The position numbers were made by a program, and so were the translations under genes. A stretch of DNA of 52,803 bases from a virus, in the IMG/VR virus record IMGVR_UViG_3300036781_000147, positions 1-52,803 of that record. One strand, given 5' to 3'. Below the pieces are notes generated by a model. It saw only the letters and a list, made by a program, of their open reading frames with translations, was not told the origin of the DNA and made no database searches. Every line of letters starts with the position of its first letter. Position 1 is the stretch's first letter. Below, piece by piece: positions 45,440-52,803 of the stretch.

Positions 45440-45631
45440 ATGGGTCACCAGCAGTACATCTCCGTAGCCGAGGCAGCGTGGCGCCTCAACCTGACCGAAG
45501 CGGAAGTAATGCGGCTCATCGCTACCGGCCTACTGGATCGCTACCGATACAGAGGGCTGTACGTACGCGTGAGGGCCGACCAGGTGGAGGAGCTCCGCCC
45601 GATCGGCCCTCAGCTACTGCGGCTAGCCTGA
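45440..45631 (+). CDS. Excisionase-like helix-turn-helix protein
   Basis: The 63-residue product has the HTH_17/excisionase pattern: YISVAEAAWRLNLTEAEVM, then LIATGLLDRYRYRGLYVRVR. It starts at ATG 45440 (CCAGGATACATC). It lies on the plus strand inside the leftward replication block, divergent from the nuclease gene and convergent with the polymerase gene (five bases between stops). With no integrase visible, it is more likely a small transcription regulator than a true Xis. Confidence 0.65.
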   Translation: MGHQQYISVAEAAWRLNLTEAEVMRLIATGLLDRYRYRGLYVRVRADQVEELRPIGPQLLRLA

Positions 45632-45636
45632 GCCCC

Positions 45637-47487
45637 TCAGGACGTCAGGGAAAGGTCGTCGTACTGCTCGCCGTAGCACGACGCCCAGTGCTCCCCCACG
45701 CGCGAGCAACCGAACGTGATGCGCACCCCGTGGAAGTCGAACGCCATAGAATCAGCAATCTTCTGGGCAACCTCCTGAGCGTTCTTACGGGGGATGCTCA
45801 GAACGATCTCGTCATGCACGATCACCCTCACGCGGCGGCGAATCTCCGGGGGAAGCTTCAGGATCGCCTCCGCCATGATGTCTCGGGTGGTCGACTGGCC
45901 GAGTCCGGCCGTCGCCTGGGTGTAGGCACGAGCCCGCTCGACACGCACCCGACGCCCATACGGGTTCACCAGTACCCGGTAGGGGTCATCCACGGGGACG
46001 ATCTGCCCGTAGGGCACCACGCCCGCCCGAGCCCGTACGTCCTCCTTCCACTGGGCGAGGATGGGGAATCCAGTCTTCATCCCCTGGTCGAACTGCATGG
46101 CGACGGCAAGCGGCACGTTGTGGTTGCGCACCATCGTGTTGGGGGACATGCCGTAGTTCCAGCCGTGCCCGAACACCTTGGCCCGGTCACGGTACTCACA
46201 GTCGCAGCGTCCGTCGTTGCGGTCCATCTCGGAGCGACATTCGGGGCGTTGGAAGACGCGCCACGCCACCTCGCTGTGCAGGTCCACGCCAGGGCCGAAC
46301 AGGGCCATATAGTCGGGATCCTGACACATGGCAGCAACCGCCCGAGCGTCGACCTGATCGGCGTCGATGGCCACGAGCACCTCGTCCGGCGAGTCGGACA
46401 TGATCATGCCCCTCTCGACTGCCTTACCGGACCGCTTGCCCAGCACGGTCAAGCCGGGGTCCTTCAGTGACCACCTGCCGGAATTCTGCTCCGGAGTGAT
46501 ACGGGGGTGGACCTTCCCGTCGTGAGTCCACTTGATCACTGACCCGTACACGGTCCGCTCCCCGTTGAGAGCCTTGATCGTCTGGATGATTCGTACAGCC
46601 TCATCATTCTTGCCCGTCAGGTTGCCGATCATCTCGTCCAAGACATCCTTGCCCATGGCGAGAGAGCCGTCCTTGCTGTGGGGCCAGTGAGTCTCAAGAG
46701 TCGACTCCTTCACGCCCACATCCACCAGTGCGCGGTGGAAGGCGGCTTTCCCTGCCATCGTCGTGTGGGGTTTCTTCCCCTCGGACGGCATGCCGTAGCG
46801 CTCGGTCAGCAGGGCCTTGCCCGCTTCGATGCGGGCCTGCCCTTCCTGGAAGCGGCGCAGCGTGTAGTCCATGTTGACACGGGCGCCCTCGATCGAAGTG
46901 CGGCCCATGGCGGCAGCCACCTGATGCTCACGGCGCAGGTATGCCTTGTCGGCGGCCGTGAAGTCGGCGTTCACCCGGGCCCGCTGACCGAGGTACGTAC
47001 CCTCGCTCGCCTCTACGTCGTGGGTCAGGTAGAGCTGGTAGTCCGGGTGGTCCAGGGGGATTCGGTCGTAGCCCTTGTACTTGCGCTTCAGCTTGTCCAG
47101 CTCGTCACTCTTGGACGGGGCGCCGTAGCGAGGGGCTACGTTGGCCAGCTTGTAGTAGCCGGTCGGCTGTGCGCCACGGGCCGCGACCGGGTCTACGTGG
47201 CGCTCTACGATCAGGGTGTCCCACGACTTGGCCACGAGCCGTTCGTAGTCGGCCCCCGCGTGGACAGCGAGAGCAATCAGGTCGTAATCCACGATGTTGT
47301 GGCCCGTGATCACGTCGGCGTCGTACAGCTCCGCCAGCAGACGGGAGACGTCGGTAGAGATGACGACTTTCCCCGAGCCGAGCTCGGTCCAGCCGCACAG
47401 GCGGATGTACCCCTGAGCGTCGTAGGACTGGTAGCTGAACAGCTCGTCGGCGCTGCCCGCCTCAATGTCGAACACGATCGTCTTCAC
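45637..47487 (-). CDS. Family A DNA polymerase
   Basis: The 616-residue protein has a 3'-5' exonuclease domain: FDIEAG with Asp7/Glu9, GHNIVDYD, YLTHDVEA. The polymerase domain has motif A AIDADQVDARAVA (about 371-384), motif B RAKVFGHGWNYG (about 435-446) and motif C IVHDEIVL (about 555-562). A CRSEMDRNDGRCDC segment between A and B is a small Cys insertion. There is no 5' nuclease domain, as usual in phages. The start is GTG 47487 (GGAAGGGATC). Confidence 0.93.
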   Translation of the reverse strand: MKTIVFDIEAGSADELFSYQSYDAQGYIRLCGWTELGSGKVVISTDVSRLLAELYDADVITGHNIVDYDLIALAVHAGADYERLVAKSWDTLIVERHVDPVAARGAQPTGYYKLANVAPRYGAPSKSDELDKLKRKYKGYDRIPLDHPDYQLYLTHDVEASEGTYLGQRARVNADFTAADKAYLRREHQVAAAMGRTSIEGARVNMDYTLRRFQEGQARIEAGKALLTERYGMPSEGKKPHTTMAGKAAFHRALVDVGVKESTLETHWPHSKDGSLAMGKDVLDEMIGNLTGKNDEAVRIIQTIKALNGERTVYGSVIKWTHDGKVHPRITPEQNSGRWSLKDPGLTVLGKRSGKAVERGMIMSDSPDEVLVAIDADQVDARAVAAMCQDPDYMALFGPGVDLHSEVAWRVFQRPECRSEMDRNDGRCDCEYRDRAKVFGHGWNYGMSPNTMVRNHNVPLAVAMQFDQGMKTGFPILAQWKEDVRARAGVVPYGQIVPVDDPYRVLVNPYGRRVRVERARAYTQATAGLGQSTTRDIMAEAILKLPPEIRRRVRVIVHDEIVLSIPRKNAQEVAQKIADSMAFDFHGVRITFGCSRVGEHWASCYGEQYDDLSLTS

Positions 47488-47545
47488 ATTGATCCCTTCC
47501 GGTGATTGGGTGGTCCGCTCGATGGCGGATACCGGGTGTGTGGAG

Positions 47546-47594
47546 ATGGTACAACGCGGATCAGGGCCGACGCAACTAGGCGTCAGCCCTGATC
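47546..47594 (-). promoter_or_regulatory. Composite terminator hairpin and promoter for DNA polymerase
   Basis: A hairpin (47559-47572 with 47581-47594, one mismatch) carries TTGCGT on the minus strand (47570-47575). TACCAT (47546-47551) follows after 18 bp. Confidence 0.8.
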
Positions 47595-47606
47595 AGGTGG
47601 TGCGGT

Positions 47607-47813
47607 TCAGCGAGTGAGGGAGGCTCGGACGACCTCGCCCCGCTGGGTGAGCGTGAACCCCTCGTGCTCCCGGTTGTACGTGAGCCGATCGACAAGACCA
47701 AGGTCAATCAACTTCAGCAGGGTCGACAGCTTGGTCGCTCCCTGGTAGCGGCCGAACACCTTTCGTGTGTCCTGGATTGCTTCGATGATCTCAGGGGTGA
47801 GGTGAGAGGCCAT
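47607..47813 (-). CDS. Small winged-helix-like protein
   Basis: The 68-residue product has LTPEIIEAIQDTRKVFG, KLSTLLKLIDLGLVDRL and FTLTQRGEVVRASL, the last being typical of winged-helix wings (LTxxGxxV). It is probably a small DNA-binding regulator. ATG 47813 lies after AGGAAGTGACC, next to the stop of the upstream small gene. Confidence 0.6.
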   Translation of the reverse strand: MASHLTPEIIEAIQDTRKVFGRYQGATKLSTLLKLIDLGLVDRLTYNREHEGFTLTQRGEVVRASLTR

Positions 47814-47815
47814 GG

Positions 47816-47947
47816 TCACTTCCTGTCATTGTCGCGGTTGGCTTCCTGGCGGCGCTTACCGGCGCTCGACTTGCGCGCGTTACCGGTAGGGTTCTGGCCC
47901 ACCATGTCCCGGCCACTGTCCGGTTCGATCTTCTTCGGCTTGCCCAT
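47816..47947 (-). CDS. Very small basic protein
   Basis: A 43-residue hydrophilic, Lys/Arg-rich product (GKPKKIEPDSGRDMVGQNP, then ARKSSAGKRRQEAN). ATG 47945-47947 on the minus strand is preceded by GAGGTAGGACC. It sits tightly between two small genes of the same operon, which supports it being real. It is likely disordered and nucleic-acid binding. No family is recognised. Confidence 0.55.
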   Translation of the reverse strand: MGKPKKIEPDSGRDMVGQNPTGNARKSSAGKRRQEANRDNDRK

Positions 47948-47959
47948 CGGTCCTACCTC

Positions 47960-48127
47960 TCAGTCCTGGTAGACGTCTCCGAGAGACACGTACGGGGTGA
48001 CTGTGGACCCGAGCCACCCGTAGCGGATCTCGTCGGCAGCGTTCTGAAGCTCCCCGACCGCGCCTTCCGGGTCCTCTTCGAACGCCAGCATCACGCGCTC
48101 TACCATCAGTGCTGCTCGCTCGTCCAT
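47960..48127 (-). CDS. Small acidic protein
   Basis: A 55-residue product (DERAALMVERVMLAFEEDPE, later RYGWLGSTVTPYVSLG) starting at ATG 48127 after GGGATAAGAC. It continues the small-gene chain between primase-helicase and polymerase. It is unrecognised. Confidence 0.55.
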   Translation of the reverse strand: MDERAALMVERVMLAFEEDPEGAVGELQNAADEIRYGWLGSTVTPYVSLGDVYQD

Positions 48128-48142
48128 GTCTTATCCCTGTTC

Positions 48143-48169
48143 GGTGGTGATGCATTCATCATGCACCAC
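48143..48169 (-). terminator. Hairpin downstream of primase-helicase
   Basis: GGTGGTG (48143-48149) pairs with CACCACC (48163-48169) with further internal pairing (TGCA). CATGAT on the minus strand lies inside and could be a -10 for the small genes. Confidence 0.5.
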
Positions 48170-48192
48170 CACCGCAGAGACTGTCAAGTTCC

Positions 48193-50466
48193 TCAGGCGA
48201 ACGGGTCACTGTCGGCGAACGGGTCGGGTGCGTCGAACCCGTCCTTCAGCGCGTCCATGTACGTGAGGCCCTGTACGGGCGTCAGACGCTCGATCACAGG
48301 CTCGGTGGCCACGGGTACCGGCTCCACGCTCAAAGGCGCCACAGAGGCTGCCTGAGCCGTTTCAGCGGGCATCTGCGGCTCGGGGACGGCAGGAAGCTTT
48401 GGCACTCCCCACGCGTCATCCATGTCGAGAACTCCAGACTCCTCAATCGGGTCCGGCTCGATGTCTTCCTGGTGCTCGTCGCCCGTGGTGATGACCACAT
48501 TGAAGGCGAGCGCCTTGTCCTTGGTCTTGCACAAGACTAGGTTCCCGGCGTTGTGCAGACGGGCGTAGAAGTTGTTCCGGCCGATGCGGATGTTCTGGTC
48601 CTTGGACCACTGGTTGAAGGCGTCGTAGACGGCCTTCCGGTTGGTGACCTTGTCGGCCGGACCCACCCGGTCCGCTTCGGCGTCGGTGAAGCGGAGCATC
48701 TCCCCCGCGAACTGAGCCACCAAGTCCGACTTGCGAGCGAACTTCTGCATGGTCTCAGCGTCCGAGGGACGGTACCCGCCACGGGCCAGGAACCTCTGGT
48801 ACGCCCTCACCCACCGGGTGAGAATCCCCGGCAGCTCCGCGTCCATGCGGACTTCGAGGGTCTTGTCCTCATGGCCCGCGAAGGAGTTGGGGAACTCGAA
48901 CGGCTTGATCCGCTCCACGTACGCGGCCGACTCCTCGTTGACCGTGGGCACCTCGTTGGCGGAGAAGGCCATCATCGCCTGGTTGGTGAAGCTGAACGGC
49001 TGCTTCCCCTTGCGCTCCGCTTCGATCGGGTCATCACCCGTGATCATCTTCCAGGCGGATAGGTCCTTCACGTGGCGGGAAGAGAGGTCGGCCGACACGT
49101 TGAGCATCTTGCCGTACAGGTTCGCGGACATGAACCGGTTCTCGCTGAGCTGGTGGAGGGACATCGCGCTGTGGTTCTCGTGGCCCGCGATCTTCGCCAG
49201 AATCCGCAGCATGGTCGACTTGCCGGAACGGGACGGGCCGAAGACGAACAGGGCCTTGGACGCGGTCCGGCTCGGGTCCAGCATCGTCCCGACCGTCTCC
49301 TCCAAGTCATCGATCATGTCGTCCAGGGCCGCATCGTCCATGCCCGGCCGACGCAGTGACTTGTGCAGCCACTCAAGGTAGAGCGGAGTCGCCACGTCGG
49401 GATCGTAGGGAATCGGGCTTTGCGCGGTGGACAGGTACTTCTGGTCGTGGGGCAGCATGCGGCCGGTTCTCAGGTCCACCATGCCGTTCGCACAGTTGAA
49501 CAGCGCGACTCCCTGGCGGTCGACCATCTCCATGCCGTCGTCGGAGAGCTGCTGACGAGCGTGAGCCTCCATCTGTTCCATGCGGCTGTGGGTGTAGCCG
49601 TTGCCGAGCATGCGGGTACAGGCGTACTGGAACGCCATGGGGTTCACCCGGAACGCGCCCCGTTCGTAGAACAGGATGTCGTGGTTCTGAGCGATGGCAC
49701 ACGGGTTGGCCTCGATCATGGCGATGGCAGCATCCTGCGCACTGAACTCCACAGGCGCCCCGGCCGCCTTGAAGAACCTGTCCGCGTCGCCCACGCTCGC
49801 ACGCTTGCGGGCTGGACGACGGGGGAGCTTCGGACCTGCCTTGGCAAGCCAGGTCCGAAGCGCATTGCCCCGCGCCTCGTCATTGTCGAACATGGCGAGC
49901 GCATCGTCCAGCCCCTGCTTACCCTGACCGATGGTCTTGACGATGCTGACCTCGTTGGCGTTGGACAGGTGCAGCCGCTCGCGCAGCTCGTCAGCCGCCT
50001 CCCAGACGTCGCGATTCGTGGACACGTCGGCGTCCAGCAGCAGGAAGGCGTCCCGTCCGTCCACGACGGACAGGTCAGCGTGGACGTACCCCCGGCAACC
50101 GGACATGCCGTAGACGGCGTACTCGGCAGGCGCGTGGGAAGCGGCAGCGTACTGCTGCTTGGTGCCCTCCACGATGATCACCTTGGTGCAGTTCTCGTTG
50201 TCCCTCACCCGGTTAAAGCCGACCTTGGACCCCTTGGGGAAGAGGTACTTGATCAGTCGGCCGTCGTCGTCCTTGGACGGGTTATCGGGCCGCAGCTGCA
50301 TCACGGGCTGTTCGCGGCCGTCGTCCCAGGGGAAGAGAAGACCGGTCTTTCCACGGCTGGTGTACTCAGCGATTCCGCTGGTGGCGATGACACCCGGCGT
50401 GATGGCGGAGTCGGTCAGCAACCGCAGGTGCGCCTCACTCAGAGTGCATTGCGTGGTAGGGTTCAT
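48193..50466 (-). CDS. Primase-helicase (TOPRIM plus SF3 helicase, P4/D5 type)
   Basis: The 757-residue protein has a primase-like N-terminal half with a TOPRIM-type VIIVEGTKQ (about 96-104) and LLLDADVS (about 140-148). A D5_N-like linker follows (NCANGMVDLRTGRMLPHD). The SF3 helicase has Walker A GPSRSGKST (about 409-417), FSANEVPTV (motif C type) and a downstream winged-helix region. Such proteins load at origins and unwind and prime DNA for the phage polymerase. ATG 50466 follows GGAAGGAACGAC. Confidence 0.88.
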   Translation of the reverse strand: MNPTTQCTLSEAHLRLLTDSAITPGVIATSGIAEYTSRGKTGLLFPWDDGREQPVMQLRPDNPSKDDDGRLIKYLFPKGSKVGFNRVRDNENCTKVIIVEGTKQQYAAASHAPAEYAVYGMSGCRGYVHADLSVVDGRDAFLLLDADVSTNRDVWEAADELRERLHLSNANEVSIVKTIGQGKQGLDDALAMFDNDEARGNALRTWLAKAGPKLPRRPARKRASVGDADRFFKAAGAPVEFSAQDAAIAMIEANPCAIAQNHDILFYERGAFRVNPMAFQYACTRMLGNGYTHSRMEQMEAHARQQLSDDGMEMVDRQGVALFNCANGMVDLRTGRMLPHDQKYLSTAQSPIPYDPDVATPLYLEWLHKSLRRPGMDDAALDDMIDDLEETVGTMLDPSRTASKALFVFGPSRSGKSTMLRILAKIAGHENHSAMSLHQLSENRFMSANLYGKMLNVSADLSSRHVKDLSAWKMITGDDPIEAERKGKQPFSFTNQAMMAFSANEVPTVNEESAAYVERIKPFEFPNSFAGHEDKTLEVRMDAELPGILTRWVRAYQRFLARGGYRPSDAETMQKFARKSDLVAQFAGEMLRFTDAEADRVGPADKVTNRKAVYDAFNQWSKDQNIRIGRNNFYARLHNAGNLVLCKTKDKALAFNVVITTGDEHQEDIEPDPIEESGVLDMDDAWGVPKLPAVPEPQMPAETAQAASVAPLSVEPVPVATEPVIERLTPVQGLTYMDALKDGFDAPDPFADSDPFA

Positions 50467-50505
50467 GTCGTTCCTTCCATTTCTTAGCGGGTGTGGCGGG
50501 GCTCG

Positions 50506-50586
50506 GAGGCTCGGGGTGATCGTCCCGAGCCTCTTTCCTTTTTCCGTGTGGGTCTGACCGTAGACCCTATCTCACCCGATGTGCAA
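50506..50586 (-). promoter_or_regulatory. Primase-helicase promoter and leader hairpin
   Basis: On the minus strand TTGCAC (50581-50586) and TACGGT (50557-50562) are 18 bp apart. A 10-bp hairpin (50506-50533) lies in the roughly 85-nt leader. Its T-rich side faces the opposite strand, so it may be a leader structure rather than a terminator. Confidence 0.65.
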
Positions 50587-50676
50587 CTTTGGATCACTAC
50601 AGCTGGTTGTGGCGGGACGTACACGCTCACGTGGGCCGGGTCCTCAAGTCGGGTGCCGGGCGGCGGTGCCAGCGTA

Positions 50677-50703
50677 CCCCCTCCGCCGGGTGGACGGAGG
50701 GGG
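50677..50703 (-). terminator. Terminator after SF2 helicase gene
   Basis: CCCCCTCCG (50677-50685) pairs with CGGAGGGGG (50695-50703), just beyond the helicase stop. The 50587-50676 interval contains no gene. Confidence 0.75.
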
Positions 50704-50711
50704 AGGGCCTG

Positions 50712-52535
50712 TCACGAGTTGACGTACGAGCCGAAGCGGTGGTCCAGCACCCGGCTCACCTTCGCCGCTGCGATGCAGTCGCTCGCCTCGCCCTTGCGCA
50801 TCGGCTCGGTAGGCCGGGACCCGAAGCGGGCGAGGATGGTCAGCTGCGCCTCGCTGGCAGGCTTGCGGCGCCATGAGGCACTCCGGCTGCCGTACTGGTA
50901 CCCCGCCTCGTCAGCGACGCGCTCAAGGGCTTCTACGGCTTCCTCTACGGAAACCGCCCCGTCGTCCAGCCGGGTTACCGGAGCGGTCGGGTACATGCCG
51001 TCCACGCGGCCCTGGAAGAACCCGCCGTCCGGCGCAGGCAGGAGGAACACGTGAGTCTCCGTGCCAATGGGAAGGAAGCGAATCCCGGCGTGCGTGGTCG
51101 CCCAGGCGTGCCGGGAGGCGTCCACCTTCTTCGCCAGGATGTTGACTTCCAGCAGGTCCGCCGCGTCGATCACCAGCTCCTCAGGTTCGACCACGTCACC
51201 CGCGAAGCACTCGCACCCCACAGCGCACTGGCACGGCTGCTCCTCCTCCACGCTCGGGACGATCTCGCAGTCACACGGGCACATGCCCGAGCCGACGCAC
51301 TCACAGACGCGCAGCGCCGGACACTCGTGGTTGCCGACACAGTCACATCCGCACTGGCGCATACCGCACTTGCACTGGCCACCTGAACAGCCACAGAGAA
51401 GGCACTCGCAGCGGCAGCTGGACGTGCAGTTGTCGGCCAGGTCATTGACGCCCGCGAGCGAGTGCTTCAACGACGCGCCCGCCACGTCCAGGACCACACA
51501 GTCGTCCTTGGACGGGTGGAGCCTCAGCCCCCGGCCGACCATTTGGATCATCAGTCCCGGGTTGATCGTGGGGCGGCCGACCAGAACGCATGACGTATGG
51601 GGCTGGTCCCACCCCTCCGTGGCGACCATGCAGTTCACCAGGACGGTGGTCTGACCCGAGGCGTACCGGTCGTACACGGCGGAGCGCTCTGCCGACTTCA
51701 TTGAGCCGACCACATACTCCGCACTCACGCCAGCCTCGTTGAACGCGTCGGTCATGCGCCTCGTCGTGTCAACATTCGGCATGAACGCCACCGTGGGCCG
51801 ACCAGCCGCGTGTGCTTGGTGCTGCTGGACGATCAAGCTGAACGCGTTCGCCTTGACCAGCATGGTGGCGATGTCGCCCGTGTTCAGGTCACCTGCCGTC
51901 ACGCGCGCCTGGTCCACGCTGAAGCCGGGGACGACCGCGCTGTAGGCGCGAGGCGGGACCAGGAAGCCTTGGGAGATCATCCACTCGATCTCCTTGGTGT
52001 AGGCCACTCGCTGCCACACCTCGGGCAGGCCACCCTGCATCCTGTTGAGCGTGGCGGTAAAGCCGACCACGGGGGTGCCCCCGTCCTCCATGGCGCCGTA
52101 GTGGCGGAGGATGTCCATGTACGACTTGGACGCGGCATGGTGGCACTCGTCCACGATGATCAGCCCGACGCGATCCAGCGCGGTCCGTCGCTTCTCCCGG
52201 GCCAAGGTCTGCACCGACGCCACGACGACATCGCAGAACTGCTGGTCCTTGCGGCCTCGGGACGCCTTGACGACGCACACCCATAGGCCGGGGTTCTGCA
52301 GCTTCACCCGGGCGGCAGCCTGATCAAGCAACTCCTCACGGTGGGCGAGGATGAGGATTCGCTTCCCCTGGGCCTTGAGCCGCTCGATGTGGCGGCCCAC
52401 CAGGGCGGAGAACACGGTCGTCTTGCCCGCCCCCACGGGGAGGATGCAGACGGGTCGGTTGAACCCCTCATCCCACAGGGACTCGATGGCGGTGATCGCC
52501 TCGTTCTGGTACGGGCGCAAGGTCACGGCAGGCAC
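50712..52535 (-). CDS. SF2 (DEAD/DEAH-type) helicase with Cys-rich insertion
   Basis: The 607-residue protein from GTG 52535 (AGGAAGGA seven bases upstream) has a RecA-like domain 1: LRPYQ, Walker A PVGAGKTT near 32-39, AHREEL, DECHHA near 128, VGFTATLNR. Domain 2 has VNCMVATEGWDQP and QMVGRGLRLHP. Residues 370-443 then contain 21 Cys in about 74 positions (many CxC and CxCxxC), which I have not placed in a family. The C-terminus (about 450-607) is alpha/beta. It should unwind or remodel phage DNA. The Cys block may hold zinc or iron-sulphur clusters. Confidence 0.85.
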   Translation of the reverse strand: MPAVTLRPYQNEAITAIESLWDEGFNRPVCILPVGAGKTTVFSALVGRHIERLKAQGKRILILAHREELLDQAAARVKLQNPGLWVCVVKASRGRKDQQFCDVVVASVQTLAREKRRTALDRVGLIIVDECHHAASKSYMDILRHYGAMEDGGTPVVGFTATLNRMQGGLPEVWQRVAYTKEIEWMISQGFLVPPRAYSAVVPGFSVDQARVTAGDLNTGDIATMLVKANAFSLIVQQHQAHAAGRPTVAFMPNVDTTRRMTDAFNEAGVSAEYVVGSMKSAERSAVYDRYASGQTTVLVNCMVATEGWDQPHTSCVLVGRPTINPGLMIQMVGRGLRLHPSKDDCVVLDVAGASLKHSLAGVNDLADNCTSSCRCECLLCGCSGGQCKCGMRQCGCDCVGNHECPALRVCECVGSGMCPCDCEIVPSVEEEQPCQCAVGCECFAGDVVEPEELVIDAADLLEVNILAKKVDASRHAWATTHAGIRFLPIGTETHVFLLPAPDGGFFQGRVDGMYPTAPVTRLDDGAVSVEEAVEALERVADEAGYQYGSRSASWRRKPASEAQLTILARFGSRPTEPMRKGEASDCIAAAKVSRVLDHRFGSYVNS

Positions 52536-52597
52536 GGGTACGTCCTTCCTGGTCACAGCGGGTGAGAGGCCAGTATAGCAACAGCCCCGCACTAGGT

Positions 52598-52803
52598 CAA
52601 GGACAACAACTCACTACCGTTACCTTCTCGTTATCCACCCCTCGCTGACCCCCTTCAAGATGTCCGTTTCTGTCCTGGTTTGGAAGGCACGGGGGTAGTT
52701 TTGGGAGCAGTTTTGGGAACGGCAAAAACCCGCTCTGACCTGGGAGAACAGGTGAGGCGGGGGTAGTTTTTCGGGGGAACCCACTCCAAATTCCTACAGT
52801 GAA
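52598..52803. repeat. Right terminal arm of second palindrome
   Basis: Bases 52598-52732 pair with 1-135. Bases 52617-52803 equal the internal left arm 28216-28402 except at 52636, 52658, 52673 and 52731. The window ends exactly where arm symmetry ends in the internal copy. No gene lies in the interval from 52536 to the end. Confidence 0.95.

Noticed and set aside
1-52803. Integrase, attachment site, tRNA genes or CRISPR arrays
   Set aside because: I looked for tyrosine and serine recombinase motifs, tRNA cloverleaf signatures and spaced repeats on both strands by eye and found none I could support. A tRNA scan and domain search would be decisive.

Overview
The window looks like the nearly complete genome of a tailed (siphovirus-type) phage of a high-GC actinomycete, most likely Streptomyces. 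The evidence is a full head-tail-lysis gene set (two terminase subunits, portal, MuF/protease, HK97-type capsid, tail chaperone pair with a -1 slippery site, tape measure, GH25 lysin, holin), a phage WhiB regulator, ThyX, GTG/TTG starts, TTGCAC/TACAGT promoters, and domains I recognise from Streptomyces and its phages (phiSA1p31-type, DUF6197-like, a membrane protein beside an FtsK/Tra-type translocase). No integrase or clear immunity repressor is visible.

Layout. 1-135: one arm of a terminal inverted repeat. 0.2-9.1 kb: rightward small early genes (RuvC-like resolvase, HicA-like protein, small membrane proteins, membrane-anchored HTH protein, FtsK-type translocase, lipoprotein). 9.1-15.8 kb: DUF6197-like gene on the minus strand, terminase, then accessory and nucleotide genes (dCMP deaminase, ThyX). 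15.8-28.1 kb: portal, a 1083-aa MuF-protease fusion, capsid, decoration/fibre-like proteins, major tail protein and head-tail connectors, ending in a strong terminator. 28.2-28.7 kb: a large palindrome. 28.7-40.0 kb: tail completion, chaperones, tape measure, minor tail proteins, lysin, holins. 40.2-52.5 kb: leftward replication and regulation genes (HNH-like, WhiB, SSB-like, Cas4/RecB-type nuclease, family A DNA polymerase, primase-helicase, SF2 helicase) plus small accessory genes. 52.6-52.8 kb: the second terminal repeat arm.

The most unusual structure is a pair of near-identical long palindromes. The internal one (28216-28678) has two perfectly matching 187-bp arms. Its 89-bp centre is a decayed palindrome with a 24-nt alternating purine-pyrimidine tract on the dyad axis. 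The window ends carry the arms of a second copy: 135 bp on the left and 206 bp on the right. Arms agree within a locus but differ between loci at four positions, and both window ends coincide with the limits of sequence shared by all four arms. This suggests a circular or circularly permuted map opened in the second palindrome. The two loci split the genome into a 28-kb head/early domain and a 24-kb tail/replication domain, each with its own promoters, which would permit segment inversion or resolution.

Expression appears to use a repeated composite element: a terminator hairpin whose descending arm carries a TTGCAC-like -35, with a -10 17-18 bp further on. At least ten occur on both strands. 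Capsid, major tail and tape-measure genes instead share a leader motif, CTGGYGGTAGGCCGGG. All functional assignments are by eye from motifs and synteny; no database search was run.
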